From Streptomyces beihaiensis (GTDB lineage Bacteria; Actinomycetota; Actinomycetes; Streptomycetales; Streptomycetaceae): DNA of 64,000 nucleotides. The stretch is from positions 1 to 64,000 of the forward strand of contig NZ_JAPHNL010000124.1 in assembly GCF_026274175.1 (NCBI RefSeq), written 5' to 3'. Positions 41,973 to 50,859 of this stretch are shown here, in pieces; positions within the stretch are counted from its first letter, which is position 1, and every line of letters begins with the position of its first letter. The translations under genes were made by a program, and so were the position numbers. Under the pieces are notes generated by a model. The model did no database searches. It was not told where the DNA came from and saw only the letters and a program-made list of their open reading frames with translations.

Positions 41973-41988
41973 TTTGGTCTAGACCACT
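41973..41988. promoter_or_regulatory. DasR-type operator (dre-like site)
   Basis: TTTGGTCTAGACCACT contains the perfect 12-bp palindrome TGGTCTAGACCA (41975-41986). The published dre consensus of the GntR regulator DasR is close to ACTGGTCTAGACCACT; 14 of 16 positions agree. DasR links N-acetylglucosamine status to development and antibiotic production in Streptomyces. The site lies about 245 bp before the sigma-factor start, in an unusually AT-rich stretch likely to contain the promoter. Confidence 0.75.
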
Positions 41989-42230
41989 TGCGTCCGTGGG
42001 GGTTCGCGTTCGAAGATTTCCCACCGCCTCGCAACCGCGGGCGGCCCGGGGGGCGTCTGTGTGGTCACTCTTCGGAGGGGTTGGCTCACATAGGGCAATT
42101 GGGGCATAGGGGAAGAGTAGGTACGCATGTCGGCATGGATCGCGACGGCATCGGTGACGATGACCCAGCCCGTCGCAAAAGGTGCGCCTGACGCGTACAA
42201 CCCTGACGGGGGGAAGCGTGTCCAACAGAC

Positions 42231-42911
42231 GTGGCAGCAGAGGTACTCGACTTCACAGCGGCGCGGGCGCGCGGTATCGCCCCGCGCCCGCCCGGCACGA
42301 CCCGGCCCCGCCCCCGCAGGGCGGCGGCCGGCGGCATGCCGGTGATCGCGCCCATGCCCGCAGCGCGGCCCGCACACATTCCGGCACAGGCACAGGGCGC
42401 TGACGTGGCGGCGGACGCCGCCGGCACGACCGTCGACCACCTCACCGAGACCTATCGCGCCCACTACCGCTCCCTGCTCGGCCTCGCGGCGCTGCTCCTC
42501 GACGACACCGCGTCCTGCGAGGACGTCGTCCAGGAGGCGTTCATACGGGTGCACTCCGCCCGCAAGCGGGTCCGCGACCCGCAGAAGACCCTCGCCTATC
42601 TGCGGCAGACCGTCGTGAACCTCTCCCGGTCCACGCTGCGCCGCCGCATCCTCGGCCTGAAACTGCTCACCAAGCCGATGCCCGACATGGCGAGCGCGGA
42701 GGAGGGCGCGTACGACCTGCTGGAGCGCGACGCCCTGAAGAAGGCGCTGCGCGGGCTCCAGCGCCGCCAGCGCGAGGTCCTCGTGCTGCGCTACTTCGCG
42801 GACATGACCGAGGCGCAGGTCGCCGAGGCGCTCGGGATATCCCTGGGTTCGGTCAAGGCGTACGGCTCCCGGGGCATCGCCGCGCTCCGCGTGGCCATGG
42901 AGGCATCCTGA
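42231..42911 (+). CDS. SigE-family (ECF) RNA polymerase sigma factor
   Basis: A protein of 226 residues from GTG at 42231. The first 65 residues are a Pro/Arg/Ala-rich extension; the start is uncertain (ATG at 42336 possible). Region 2 is YRAHYRSLLGLAALLLDDTASCEDVVQEAFIRVHSA; region 4 is LQRRQREVLVLRYFADMTEAQVAEALGISLGSVKAYGSRG. It overlaps by one base the membrane protein that follows, which is a likely anti-sigma partner. A dre-like site upstream suggests repression by DasR. Confidence 0.88.
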   Translation: MAAEVLDFTAARARGIAPRPPGTTRPRPRRAAAGGMPVIAPMPAARPAHIPAQAQGADVAADAAGTTVDHLTETYRAHYRSLLGLAALLLDDTASCEDVVQEAFIRVHSARKRVRDPQKTLAYLRQTVVNLSRSTLRRRILGLKLLTKPMPDMASAEEGAYDLLERDALKKALRGLQRRQREVLVLRYFADMTEAQVAEALGISLGSVKAYGSRGIAALRVAMEAS

Positions 42912-44113
42912 TGAGCCCCGGCGACGAGCCGCGCGAGCGGTTCGAGCGGCGTGAGCGGCATGAGCGGAACGAGTACGACGCGTACTTCGAGCAGGACGAG
43001 TTCGACGAGCAGGCTGGGAACACCAACGTGAACGACGGCCCCCCGCACCGTCGCACCGGCGCCGAGAACGAGGGCGAGGGCGACGAGGCCCTGCGGCAGC
43101 TGATGCGTCAGGCCGTGGCGGACATCGAGCCGTCCGACGGTTCCCTGGACAAGCTGCGCCGCGCCGTGCCCGCCCGGCGCGCCCGCAAGCGACAGGCCCT
43201 CGTGGGCGGTATCGCCGCGAGCGTCCTGGTCGCTCTCGCGGTCCCGGCGGCGCTGCACGTGGCGAACGGCGGCATCAGCGGCGTGGACCCGGCCATCGCC
43301 GGGCACAGCGAGGCCGAGCACAGCGTCGCGGGCACGTCCTCGGCCTCCGCCGACGCGGGCCGGTCCAAGCAGGTGGGTGGCACCGTCGGCGGCTCGGGCG
43401 GCAGGACGGGCACCGGCAGGACGCACGGGAAGCCGGCCACGCCGAGCCCCGACGCCACCGAGGCCGTCACCTCGCCCACCTGCGCGGCCGACGAGCTCAC
43501 CGCGACGGCGAGCATCGGCAACCCCGACGCCGACGGCAAGGTCTACGGCTCGTTCCGCGTCTCGAACATCTCCAAGGACAGCTGCACGGTCGACGGTCCG
43601 GGCACGGTGCAGACCATCGCGCAGGGCGCCGCCGACGCCACGAAGGTGAGCGTCGTCGACCACACCAAGGGCGACGCCGCGACCGGCCTGCCCGACCCCT
43701 CGACCGAGGTGGACCAGATCGTCCTCAAGCCGGGGATGGCGTACGAGATCCGCTTCGCCTGGGTGCCGTCCGCCGCGTGCACGCCGTCCGGCGGTGGCAC
43801 GGGCTCGACCGGCGGGGACGCCACGGCGTCGCCGTCACCCTCGCCGTCCGCCTCCGGCGGCGGCAGCACTGGCGGCACCGGCGGCACCGCCGACCACGCG
43901 GCCGCCACGTCGACCGCGACGACGTCCTCCGGGATGTCCACGCAGATGGGGACCGGGACGGACGCCGGTACCGGCACGGGAGGCTCGGGTGACGGCAGCG
44001 TCGCCGTGTCCCACACGGCGGAGCCGGGCGACCCGAGCGCGGCCGCGACGATTGCGAACGCGTGCGCCGGGACGGTGTACCGGACGGGTGTGCTGCCCGC
44101 GTCGTCGCCCTGA
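42911..44113 (+). CDS. Membrane protein, probable anti-sigma or sensor partner
   Basis: A protein of 400 residues. A charged cytoplasmic part of about 95 residues (LRQLMRQAVADIEPSDGSLDKLRRAVPARRARKRQ) precedes one membrane helix (GGIAASVLVALAVPAALHVA). The rest is extracellular: Gly/Ser/Thr-rich low complexity around a possible DUF4232-like beta domain (GKVYGSFRVSNISKDSCTVDGPGTVQTI) with Cys pairs. The LRRAVPARRARKRQ patch just before the helix is common in sigma-factor partner proteins. The gene overlaps the sigma gene stop (TGATG), so it is likely the regulator or sensor of that sigma factor. Confidence 0.75.
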   Translation: MSPGDEPRERFERRERHERNEYDAYFEQDEFDEQAGNTNVNDGPPHRRTGAENEGEGDEALRQLMRQAVADIEPSDGSLDKLRRAVPARRARKRQALVGGIAASVLVALAVPAALHVANGGISGVDPAIAGHSEAEHSVAGTSSASADAGRSKQVGGTVGGSGGRTGTGRTHGKPATPSPDATEAVTSPTCAADELTATASIGNPDADGKVYGSFRVSNISKDSCTVDGPGTVQTIAQGAADATKVSVVDHTKGDAATGLPDPSTEVDQIVLKPGMAYEIRFAWVPSAACTPSGGGTGSTGGDATASPSPSPSASGGGSTGGTGGTADHAAATSTATTSSGMSTQMGTGTDAGTGTGGSGDGSVAVSHTAEPGDPSAAATIANACAGTVYRTGVLPASSP

Positions 44114-44121
44114 GCGCGGCC

Positions 44122-44919
44122 CTACGGGGCTTGTGCCGGGGCGGCCACGCCCATCCGCGCGTCGCGGAGCGCCTCCGCCTCTCTCCTGACCAGGCGGAAC
44201 CACATGAACAGGACGAAGCCCGCGAAGACGAACCACTCGCCGGTGTAGCCGAGGTTCTGGAATGCCTTGAGGTCGAGGCCGCTGCCCTGCGGGGCCGAGG
44301 CCGGGACCGCCGTCATGCCGGAGTCCGCCTTGTCGAGCGTGATCCACCCGTCGTAGACGCCGTACGGCACCAGGTTGACGAGCGACGCCGCGCTGATGAT
44401 GCCGACCTGGCCCGAGGGCAGGCCACCGGCCGCCGTCACGCCGTCCGACTGCGCCGTCTCCGACGCCTGGAGCGCGCCGACCACCGTGACCTCGCCCTTC
44501 GGCGGCGCCGGCGCCTTCGCGGCGGACGCCGGGCCGGGCAGCCAGCCGCGCACGACCGGGACCGCCTTGCCGGGCTTGCCGCCGGAGGTCTCGGTGCGCA
44601 GCAGTGTGACCACGTAGAAGCCGTCGCGCTTGTCGAGCTCGCGGCCGGGGACCAGGAACTGCCTGTCGTAGCGGCCGGTCGCCTCGGCCTGCTTGCCGGA
44701 GGTCTTCGTGCTCACGGGCAGCAGCGAGCCGAGCGGCTCGGGGGCCTCCTGCTTGTTCGCCAGCGACTGCTGCGAGGCGTCGCGGTGCTCCTGCACCCGG
44801 GCCTCGAAGCGGCTCAGCTGCCACGAGCCCATGAAGACGCACACGGGGATCGCCAGGACGACGAAGAGGTTGATCCCCCACCAGCGGGGAGTCAGCAGGA
44901 ACCGGTACACACCGTCCAC
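44122..44919 (-). CDS. SURF1 family cytochrome oxidase assembly protein
   Basis: A protein of 265 residues with a GTG start. N-terminal helix WWGINLFVVLAIPVCVFMGSWQLSRFEARV, then a periplasmic domain with YDRQFLVPGRELDKRDGFYVVTLLRT and VVRGWLPG, then a C-terminal helix FVFAGFVLFMWFRLVRRE is the SURF1 layout. SURF1 helps insert haem in cytochrome c oxidase. It converges on the membrane protein gene 9 bp away. Confidence 0.9.
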   Translation of the reverse strand: MDGVYRFLLTPRWWGINLFVVLAIPVCVFMGSWQLSRFEARVQEHRDASQQSLANKQEAPEPLGSLLPVSTKTSGKQAEATGRYDRQFLVPGRELDKRDGFYVVTLLRTETSGGKPGKAVPVVRGWLPGPASAAKAPAPPKGEVTVVGALQASETAQSDGVTAAGGLPSGQVGIISAASLVNLVPYGVYDGWITLDKADSGMTAVPASAPQGSGLDLKAFQNLGYTGEWFVFAGFVLFMWFRLVRREAEALRDARMGVAAPAQAP

Positions 44920-44974
44920 GGTACGGGTCCGATGTGAGGACCCGTACCGCGCCCCCCGCCCCGACGGCCGCCGC

Positions 44975-46795
44975 TCACCTGGGCAGGTGGCGCCGCGCGA
45001 AGTCCAGTTCGAGGCCGAGCTGCTTGATCCGCTCGTCGACGACGAGCGAGCCGTGCCCGGCGTCGTACCGGTACACCTCGTGGACCGCCTCGCGCGCCGC
45101 GAGCCGGTCGACGTAGTTGTCGATCTGGCGGATCGGGCAGCGCGGGTCGTTGACCCCGGCGGAGATGAAGACGGGGGCCTTCACGTCGTCGACGTACGTC
45201 AGCGGCGACGACGCCGTGAACCGCTCGGGCACCTGTTCGGGCGAGCCGCCGAAGAGCGTGCGGTCGAGGGCCTTGAGCGCCTCCATCTCGTCCTCGTACG
45301 CCGCCACGTAGTCGGCGACGGGCACCGCCGCGAGCCCCACCGTCCACGAGCCCGGCTGCGTGCCGAGGCCGAGCAGGGTCAGATAGCCGCCCCAGGAGCC
45401 GCCCGCCAGGACGAGCCGGTCGGGGTCGGCAAGGCCGGACGTGATCGCCCACTCGCGGACCGCCGCGATGTCCTCCAGCTCGATGAGGCCGACGCGGTGC
45501 TTGAGCGCGTCCGTCCACTCCCGCCCGTACCCGGTCGAGCCGCGGTAGTTGACCCGCACCACCGCGAACCCGTGGTCGACCCAGGCGGCGGGCCCCGCCG
45601 CGAACGAGTCCGAGTCGTGCCAGGTCGGCCCGCCGTGCACCTCGAAAACGGTGGGGAGCGGCCCGCTCGCCCCCTCGGGCTTCTGCACGAGGGCGTGGAC
45701 GCGCCCGCCGGGCCCGTCCACCCACACGTCCTCCACGGGCACCGACCGCGGCGCCCTCATGCCGGGCGGGTCGAGCACCACGCCGCCCTCGGTGGAGCGG
45801 ACGGCGGGCGGCTCGGCGGCCGACGACCACAGGTACTCGACGCTGCCGTCCGGGCGGGCGGCCGCGCCCGACACCGAGCCGACGGGGGTGTCGAGCCTGG
45901 TCGTACGGGCGCTCGCGAGGTCGTGGCGGAACAGCTCGCCGCGGGCCTCGAAGCTGTGCGCGATCAGCAGCGCCGAGCCGTCCGGGTACCACTCGGCGGA
46001 CACGTCGCCCGGCAGATCGAGCGCGAGGTCGTGCTGCTCCCCGCTCGCCACGTCCCAGACCATGGGCTCCCAGCGGCCGCGGCGCTGGTGCCCGACGAGA
46101 AGGCGCGTGTCGCCGTCCACCGGCGCGAAGCCGAGGACCTCAAGCCCCAGCTCCTTCGTGCCGCCCGCCGTGTCGTCGAGTTCGGCGACGGTCGAGCCGT
46201 CGAGGCGGACGACGCGCAGCGACGAGTGCATCGCGTCGCCGTGCTCGGTGTGCTCGATCGCGATGAGCGTGCCGTCGTGGCTGAGGTCGCCGACGCCCGC
46301 GGACTCGCGGTGCCGGTAGATCTCGACCGGGTCCTGTGAGCCGGGGCGTACGACGTGGATGGTCGTGCCGTCCTCGTCCGTGGACCGGCCGACGACCGCC
46401 GTGTGCCCGTCGCGGCCGAGCGCGAGACCGGCCGGGTAGGAGGGGGCGAGGCCCGGCACGGCCTCGCTGTCGTCGCCACCGTCGAACGGCTGGCGCCGCC
46501 ACACCCCGAACTCGTCGCCGTCCGTGTCGTCGAACCACCAGATCCAGCCGCCGTCCGGGGAGAGCACGCCGTCCGTCGTCCCGTTGGCCCGGTCCGTGGC
46601 CTGCCGCTGCTCTCCGGTGGTCCTGTCCCACGCGTACAGCTCGTACGTGCCCGTCGCGTTCGACACGAACAGCGAGCGGTGCGGGGCGTCCTGTGCCCAG
46701 TCGGGCAGGGAGACACGTGGTGCGCGGAACCGCTTCTCCCAGTCGGGCATGGACGGCGTGGGCGCGGGATTCTGCGCCCCGTTGCTCTCAGTCAT
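44975..46795 (-). CDS. S9 family prolyl oligopeptidase / acylaminoacyl-peptidase
   Basis: About 606 residues from ATG at 46795 (46804 also possible). Residues 1-340 form a beta-propeller gate (repeated strands such as GVLSPDGGWIWWFDD, GDLSHDGTLIAIEH). The C-terminal hydrolase has S467 in AGGSWGGY, D550 in SAGVNDPRCP and H581 in DAGHGSL. HGGPTWHDSD forms the oxyanion side. It probably trims short peptides in the cytoplasm; no signal peptide is seen. Confidence 0.92.
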   Translation of the reverse strand: MTESNGAQNPAPTPSMPDWEKRFRAPRVSLPDWAQDAPHRSLFVSNATGTYELYAWDRTTGEQRQATDRANGTTDGVLSPDGGWIWWFDDTDGDEFGVWRRQPFDGGDDSEAVPGLAPSYPAGLALGRDGHTAVVGRSTDEDGTTIHVVRPGSQDPVEIYRHRESAGVGDLSHDGTLIAIEHTEHGDAMHSSLRVVRLDGSTVAELDDTAGGTKELGLEVLGFAPVDGDTRLLVGHQRRGRWEPMVWDVASGEQHDLALDLPGDVSAEWYPDGSALLIAHSFEARGELFRHDLASARTTRLDTPVGSVSGAAARPDGSVEYLWSSAAEPPAVRSTEGGVVLDPPGMRAPRSVPVEDVWVDGPGGRVHALVQKPEGASGPLPTVFEVHGGPTWHDSDSFAAGPAAWVDHGFAVVRVNYRGSTGYGREWTDALKHRVGLIELEDIAAVREWAITSGLADPDRLVLAGGSWGGYLTLLGLGTQPGSWTVGLAAVPVADYVAAYEDEMEALKALDRTLFGGSPEQVPERFTASSPLTYVDDVKAPVFISAGVNDPRCPIRQIDNYVDRLAAREAVHEVYRYDAGHGSLVVDERIKQLGLELDFARRHLPR

Positions 46796-46982
46796 GCCCC
46801 CCATGGTCCCCCAAGGACCCCCGTGGCGGCAGGGCCCGGCCCAGGGAGCGTCCGGGGGAGCGGCCGGGCCCGCCTCGCGTCGGCCGGGCACGGCGGAACC
46901 AGGGATGAACGGCGCCGACCCCGTTCATCAGAGCGTCCCGCGCGCGGCGACGACGGTGACTGGAATGTACGCCTACGCGGCG

Positions 46983-47003
46983 TGCGCCGGAATACCCGGC
47001 GCA
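46983..47003 (-). terminator. Hairpin after the SDR operon
   Basis: TGCGCCGG (46983-46990) and CCGGCGCA (46996-47003) form an 8-bp stem with a 5-base loop, just beyond the SDR gene stop at 47027. It could end the TetR-flavoprotein-SDR transcript. Confidence 0.6.
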
Positions 47004-47026
47004 TATATCTGTTCAACCAGGAACTT

Positions 47027-47869
47027 TCACCGCAGCCCGTGCCTGCGGTGGACCATGAACTCCGTCGCCCCGCGCGGCAGAATCCGCCGCAGCGCGAACA
47101 CGACCGGCGCCGCGTTGCCCACGGCGTAGAGCTGCCGGGGCCGCCGGGCCTCGATGGCCGCGACCACCTTCGCGGCGACCTTCTCGGCTGAAGTTCCGTG
47201 CGCCTCATGGTGGTTGAGCCGCGACAGCATCGTCTCGTACGCGTCCTGGAACGGTGACCCGTCCGCCACGTACTGGGTACGCCGCGCGCTGATCCCGGTC
47301 GCGATGGCCCCCGGCTCCACCGTCGTCACACCCACCCCGTACGGCGCGTACTCCCGCCGCGCCGCACTGGCGAACCCCTTGATCGCCGCCTTCGAGGCGA
47401 CGTACGAGGACCGGTGGGCGAGCGGGAAGCTGGCGAGCATGGAGCCGACCATGACCACCCGCCCGCGCCGCCGCTCCCGCATGCCGGGCAGGAGCAGCTG
47501 ACTGAGCCGCACCGCTCCGAACACGTTCAGCTGGAACAGCCGCCGCACCGCGTCCATGGGCAGTTCCTCGAAGGGCCCGCTCTGCGATTCCCCGGCGTTG
47601 TTGACGAGCACGTCCACCTCGCCGGCGGCGACGGCGCACGCCTCGATGGAGGCTTCGTCGGTGAGGTCGAGCGCGAGGTAGGTCACGCCGTCCACCGGCG
47701 ACTGGACCCGCTCCGGGTCCCGGCTGGTCCCGTACACCCGGTACCCGCGCCGTACCAGCGCGGCGGCGACGGCGGCGCCGATCCCGGACGACGCCCCCGT
47801 GACGAGGGCCGTACCGGCGGTCGTACCGGCGTCCGGGGTGGCCGGGGTGGCCGGGGTGGCCGCACTCAT
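47027..47869 (-). CDS. Short-chain dehydrogenase/reductase
   Basis: A protein of 280 residues with TGASSGIG cofactor loop, DVLVNNAGESQSGP, active-site SSYVASKAA (Tyr/Lys) and PGAI after the catalytic site, all classical SDR marks. The N-terminal ATPATPATP is coded by a GGCCGGGGT repeat. ATG overlaps the flavoprotein stop (ATGA, 47866-47869). Together with the flavin dehydrogenase it suggests oxidation of a steroid-like or cyclic alcohol/ketone, but the substrate is unknown. Confidence 0.9.
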   Translation of the reverse strand: MSAATPATPATPDAGTTAGTALVTGASSGIGAAVAAALVRRGYRVYGTSRDPERVQSPVDGVTYLALDLTDEASIEACAVAAGEVDVLVNNAGESQSGPFEELPMDAVRRLFQLNVFGAVRLSQLLLPGMRERRRGRVVMVGSMLASFPLAHRSSYVASKAAIKGFASAARREYAPYGVGVTTVEPGAIATGISARRTQYVADGSPFQDAYETMLSRLNHHEAHGTSAEKVAAKVVAAIEARRPRQLYAVGNAAPVVFALRRILPRGATEFMVHRRHGLR

Positions 47870-49575
47870 GCGAGCCTGCGCGCGAGAGAGCGTCCGGCGG
47901 CCCGCCCGGAGAATACGCACCCGCCGAGGAAGGTCCCTTCGAGGGCGTTGTACCCGTGCACGCCGCCCCCGCCGAATCCGGCGACCTCACCGGCCGCGTA
48001 CAGCCCGTCGAACACCTCGCCGTCCGGCCGTACGACCTGCGACTCAAGGGTGGTCTCAAGCCCGCCGAGCGTCTTGCGCGTCAGCACGTGCAGCCGGACG
48101 GCGATCAGCGGCCCGTGCGCGGGGTCGAGCAGCCGGTGCGGCTTGGCGACACGGGTGATGCGGTCGGGCAGGTACGCCCGCGCGTTGCGCACGGCCATCA
48201 GCTGGAGGTCCTTGGAATACCCGTGCCCGGCCTCCCGGTCCCGGGCGACGATCTCCCGCTCGACCTGCTCGTACGAGACGGGGGTCGAGGGCGTCAGCTC
48301 GTTCATCCCGGCGACGAGATCCTTCAGATCGCGCCGTACCACAAAATCGGCCCCGCGGTCGAGGAACGCCTGAATGGGGCCGGGAGCCCCCTTCTTGACC
48401 CGTTGCAGCACCAGCTTCAGATCCTTGCCGGTGATGTCGGGGTTCTGCTCGGACCCGGAGAGCGCGAACTCCTTCTCGACGATGGCCCGGGTGAGCACGA
48501 ACCAGGTGTGGTCGTGCCCGGAGGCGGTGATGTGCTTGAGGGTGGCGAGGGTGTCGTGTCCGGGGAAGAGCGGCGCGGGCAGTCGTCTGCCGGTCGCGTC
48601 CAGCCACAGCGACGACGGGCCGGGGATGATCCGGATGCCGTGTCCGGGCCAGATCGGGTCCCAGTTCTTGACGCCCTCGGTGTAGTGCCACATGCGGTCA
48701 CGGTTGACGATCGACGCGCCCGCCTCCTCGCTGATGCCGAGCATGCGCCCGTCGACGTACGCGGGCACACCGGTCACCATGGACGAGGGCGCGGGCCCGA
48801 CCCGGTCGACCGGCCAGTTCTTCCTGACCAGTTCCTGGTTGCCGCCGATACCGCCGGAGGTGACGAGCACGGCCTGGGCGCGCAGCTCGAACTCGCCGAC
48901 GCTCTTTCGCGAGGAGGCGACACCACGCGCCTGGTCGGACGGTTCGAGCACGGCCCCCCGCACCCCGACGGCGGCCCCGTCCTCCACCACCAGCTCGTCC
49001 ACGCGATGCCGGTACTTGAAGGTGACAAGGCCCCGCGCGGCGGCCGCGAGGACCGGCTCGCGGAAGACCCGGACGACCTCGGGGCCCGTGCCCCAGGTGA
49101 TGTGGAAGCGCGGCACCGAGTTGCCGTGCCCGGTGGCGGTTCCGGCGCCGCGTTCGGCCCAGCCGACGTTCGGGGTGAGCCGCAGCCCGAGCCCGTACAG
49201 GTAGTCACGCTTCTCGCCCGCCGCGAAGTCCACGTACGCCTCGGCCCACTTGCGCGGCCAGTGGTCCTCGCGCTCGCGGTCGAAGCCCGCCGAGCCCAGC
49301 CAGTCGGCCAGGGCGAGTTCGCGCGAGTCCTTGATGCCCATCCGCCGCTGCTCGGGGCTGTCGACGAGGAAGAGCCCGCCGAGCGACCAGAATGCCTGCC
49401 CGCCGAGGTTGGCCTCGTTCTCCTGGTCGACGACGAGGACGCGCTTGCCCGCGCGGGTCAGTTCGTACGTGGCCACGAGCCCGGCGAGCCCGGCCCCCAC
49501 GACGATGACATCGGCCTTGTCGCCACTCGCACCACTCGCGCCGCTCGCACCGCTCATTTCGCTCAGGTCACTCAC
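47866..49575 (-). CDS. FAD-binding dehydrogenase (KstD/fumarate reductase-like)
   Basis: A protein of 569 residues from GTG at 49575 (GGAGG upstream). N-terminal GxGxxG loop VIVVGAGLAGLVATYELTRAGKRVLVVDQ, then NLGGQAFWSLGGLFLV, an interior GTGPEVVRVFREPVLAAA domain and C-terminal LYAAGEVAGFGGGGVHGYNALEGTFLGGCVFSGR bind FAD. This is the family of KstD-type steroid and related FAD dehydrogenases. Its start overlaps the TetR stop, and its stop overlaps the SDR start: three coupled genes under a TetR operator. Confidence 0.9.
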   Translation of the reverse strand: MSDLSEMSGASGASGASGDKADVIVVGAGLAGLVATYELTRAGKRVLVVDQENEANLGGQAFWSLGGLFLVDSPEQRRMGIKDSRELALADWLGSAGFDREREDHWPRKWAEAYVDFAAGEKRDYLYGLGLRLTPNVGWAERGAGTATGHGNSVPRFHITWGTGPEVVRVFREPVLAAAARGLVTFKYRHRVDELVVEDGAAVGVRGAVLEPSDQARGVASSRKSVGEFELRAQAVLVTSGGIGGNQELVRKNWPVDRVGPAPSSMVTGVPAYVDGRMLGISEEAGASIVNRDRMWHYTEGVKNWDPIWPGHGIRIIPGPSSLWLDATGRRLPAPLFPGHDTLATLKHITASGHDHTWFVLTRAIVEKEFALSGSEQNPDITGKDLKLVLQRVKKGAPGPIQAFLDRGADFVVRRDLKDLVAGMNELTPSTPVSYEQVEREIVARDREAGHGYSKDLQLMAVRNARAYLPDRITRVAKPHRLLDPAHGPLIAVRLHVLTRKTLGGLETTLESQVVRPDGEVFDGLYAAGEVAGFGGGGVHGYNALEGTFLGGCVFSGRAAGRSLARRLA

Positions 49576-50183
49576 GCGCTGTCCTCCGGTGTGCTGTAGA
49601 CGTCCAGTACGTTCATGAACAGGGCCTGCCGCCGGGCCCGTACGGCGTCGTCGTCGGGCTGCGTCAGGACCTGGACGGCCGTCCCGTCGTGCACGGCCAC
49701 CAGCGCGTCGCCCAGGGCCCGCTCGTCGGGCACGCGCCGCCCGAGCCGTTCGAGCGCGGCGACGAGCACCGGCAGGACCGCGTCCCTGATGGCGGCCTCG
49801 CGGGCGGCCATGACGCGGCGAAGGCCCGGGTTGCGCAGGGCGTGCGCGGTGAACTCGGCGGTGATCCGGTACCAGGCGTCGTCGACGGGTGCGGCGGCGA
49901 CGGCGGCCCGCACGGCGGCCTCGGGGTCGTCCGGGTCGAGGTCGGCGAGGGCGGCCCGCACCTCGTCGAGCATGCGCGCCGACCGCTCCTCCCACAGGGC
50001 GAGGAACAGCTCGTCGAGGGAGGAGAAGTTGGAGTAGAAGGCGCCGCGCGTGAACCCGGCCCGCTCACAGACCTGCTCGACGGTGGTCCGCCCGAACCCC
50101 TCCTCGGCGAACGTGTGCAGCGCGGCGTCGAGCAGCCGCTGCCGGGTACGGGCGCGCCGCCGGGTGACGGTCGTGGTCGCCAT
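49572..50183 (-). CDS. TetR family regulator of the flavoprotein-SDR operon
   Basis: A protein of 203 residues. HTH RQRLLDAALHTFAEEGFGRTTVEQVCERAGFTRGAFYSNFSSLDELFLALW is canonical, with TetR C-terminal helices. Stop and downstream GTG overlap (GTGA, 49572-49575). A 37-bp inverted repeat begins 29 bp before its ATG, so it probably represses itself and the two enzymes until the substrate appears. Confidence 0.92.
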   Translation of the reverse strand: MATTTVTRRRARTRQRLLDAALHTFAEEGFGRTTVEQVCERAGFTRGAFYSNFSSLDELFLALWEERSARMLDEVRAALADLDPDDPEAAVRAAVAAAPVDDAWYRITAEFTAHALRNPGLRRVMAAREAAIRDAVLPVLVAALERLGRRVPDERALGDALVAVHDGTAVQVLTQPDDDAVRARRQALFMNVLDVYSTPEDSA

Positions 50184-50211
50184 GGTCGTCGCCTTCCTGG
50201 CCGGGACCGGT

Positions 50212-50248
50212 TCGATACACGAACGTATTCGATACGTTCGTGTATCGA
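50212..50248. promoter_or_regulatory. TetR operator, 17-bp inverted arms
   Basis: TCGATACACGAACGTAT (50212-50228) and ATACGTTCGTGTATCGA (50232-50248) are perfect inverted copies around TCG. The low-GC arms stand out in this genome. The site is directly upstream of the TetR gene and 7 bp before the end of the GDT1 gene, so it controls the operon rather than GDT1. Confidence 0.8.
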
Positions 50249-50254
50249 CAAGGG

Positions 50255-50851
50255 TCAGGCGGCGAACACCTCCACCAGCGACCACACGGCGAGCCCGAGC
50301 ATGCACACGCCGCCCACTCGCTGCACGGTCTTCAGCGGGACCCGCTTGGCGATGAACCGCCCGGCGACCAGGGCGAGCGCGGAGACGGACATCAAAGCGG
50401 CGGCGGAGCCGACGGCCGTGGACCAGGTGCCGTTCGTCGCGGCGAGGTTGGCCGTGGTGATCTGCGTGAGGTCGCCCCACTCGCTGATGAACACGGCCAT
50501 GAAGGCGGTGCCGAAGACCGGCCAGAAGCCGGTGACGGTGCGCGCGGACGCGGCGTCGTCGCCGTCCTCGTCGCCGTCGCCGCCGCGCAGCAGCATGAAC
50601 GCGCCGAACCCGAACAGCAGCGCCGAGACGAGCTTCACGCTCCATCCGGGCAGCATCCCGAGCAGCGAGCCCGCGCCGACGGCGATGGCCACGTGCACGA
50701 TGAAGGCCGCGGACGTGCCGAACCACACGTACAGCGGTTTCATCCGGGTGCCCATGGCCAGCGAGGCGAACATGGTCTTGTCGGGCAGCTCGGCGAGGAA
50801 GATCAGCCCGAAGGCGGTGACGATCGCCAGGGGGTCGAGATCGAGGTGCAT
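50255..50851 (-). CDS. TMEM165/GDT1 family cation (manganese) exporter
   Basis: A membrane protein of 198 residues with two copies of the UPF0016 signature: FLAELPDKTMFASLAMG near the N-terminus and FISEWGDLTQITTANLA in the second half (E-x-(G/P)-D-(K/L)-T), each in a helical bundle. An acidic loop (GGDGDEDGDD) lies between the halves. The family moves Mn2+ or Ca2+ out of the cytoplasm. A yybP-ykoY manganese-sensing RNA in its leader supports the manganese role. Confidence 0.9.
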   Translation of the reverse strand: MHLDLDPLAIVTAFGLIFLAELPDKTMFASLAMGTRMKPLYVWFGTSAAFIVHVAIAVGAGSLLGMLPGWSVKLVSALLFGFGAFMLLRGGDGDEDGDDAASARTVTGFWPVFGTAFMAVFISEWGDLTQITTANLAATNGTWSTAVGSAAALMSVSALALVAGRFIAKRVPLKTVQRVGGVCMLGLAVWSLVEVFAA

Positions 50852-50859
50852 GGAGTCGG

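Noticed and set aside
42127-42345. Short plus-strand frame before the sigma gene (ATG at 42127)
   Set aside because: It overlaps the sigma gene in another frame, has no homology, and its start lacks a ribosome site.
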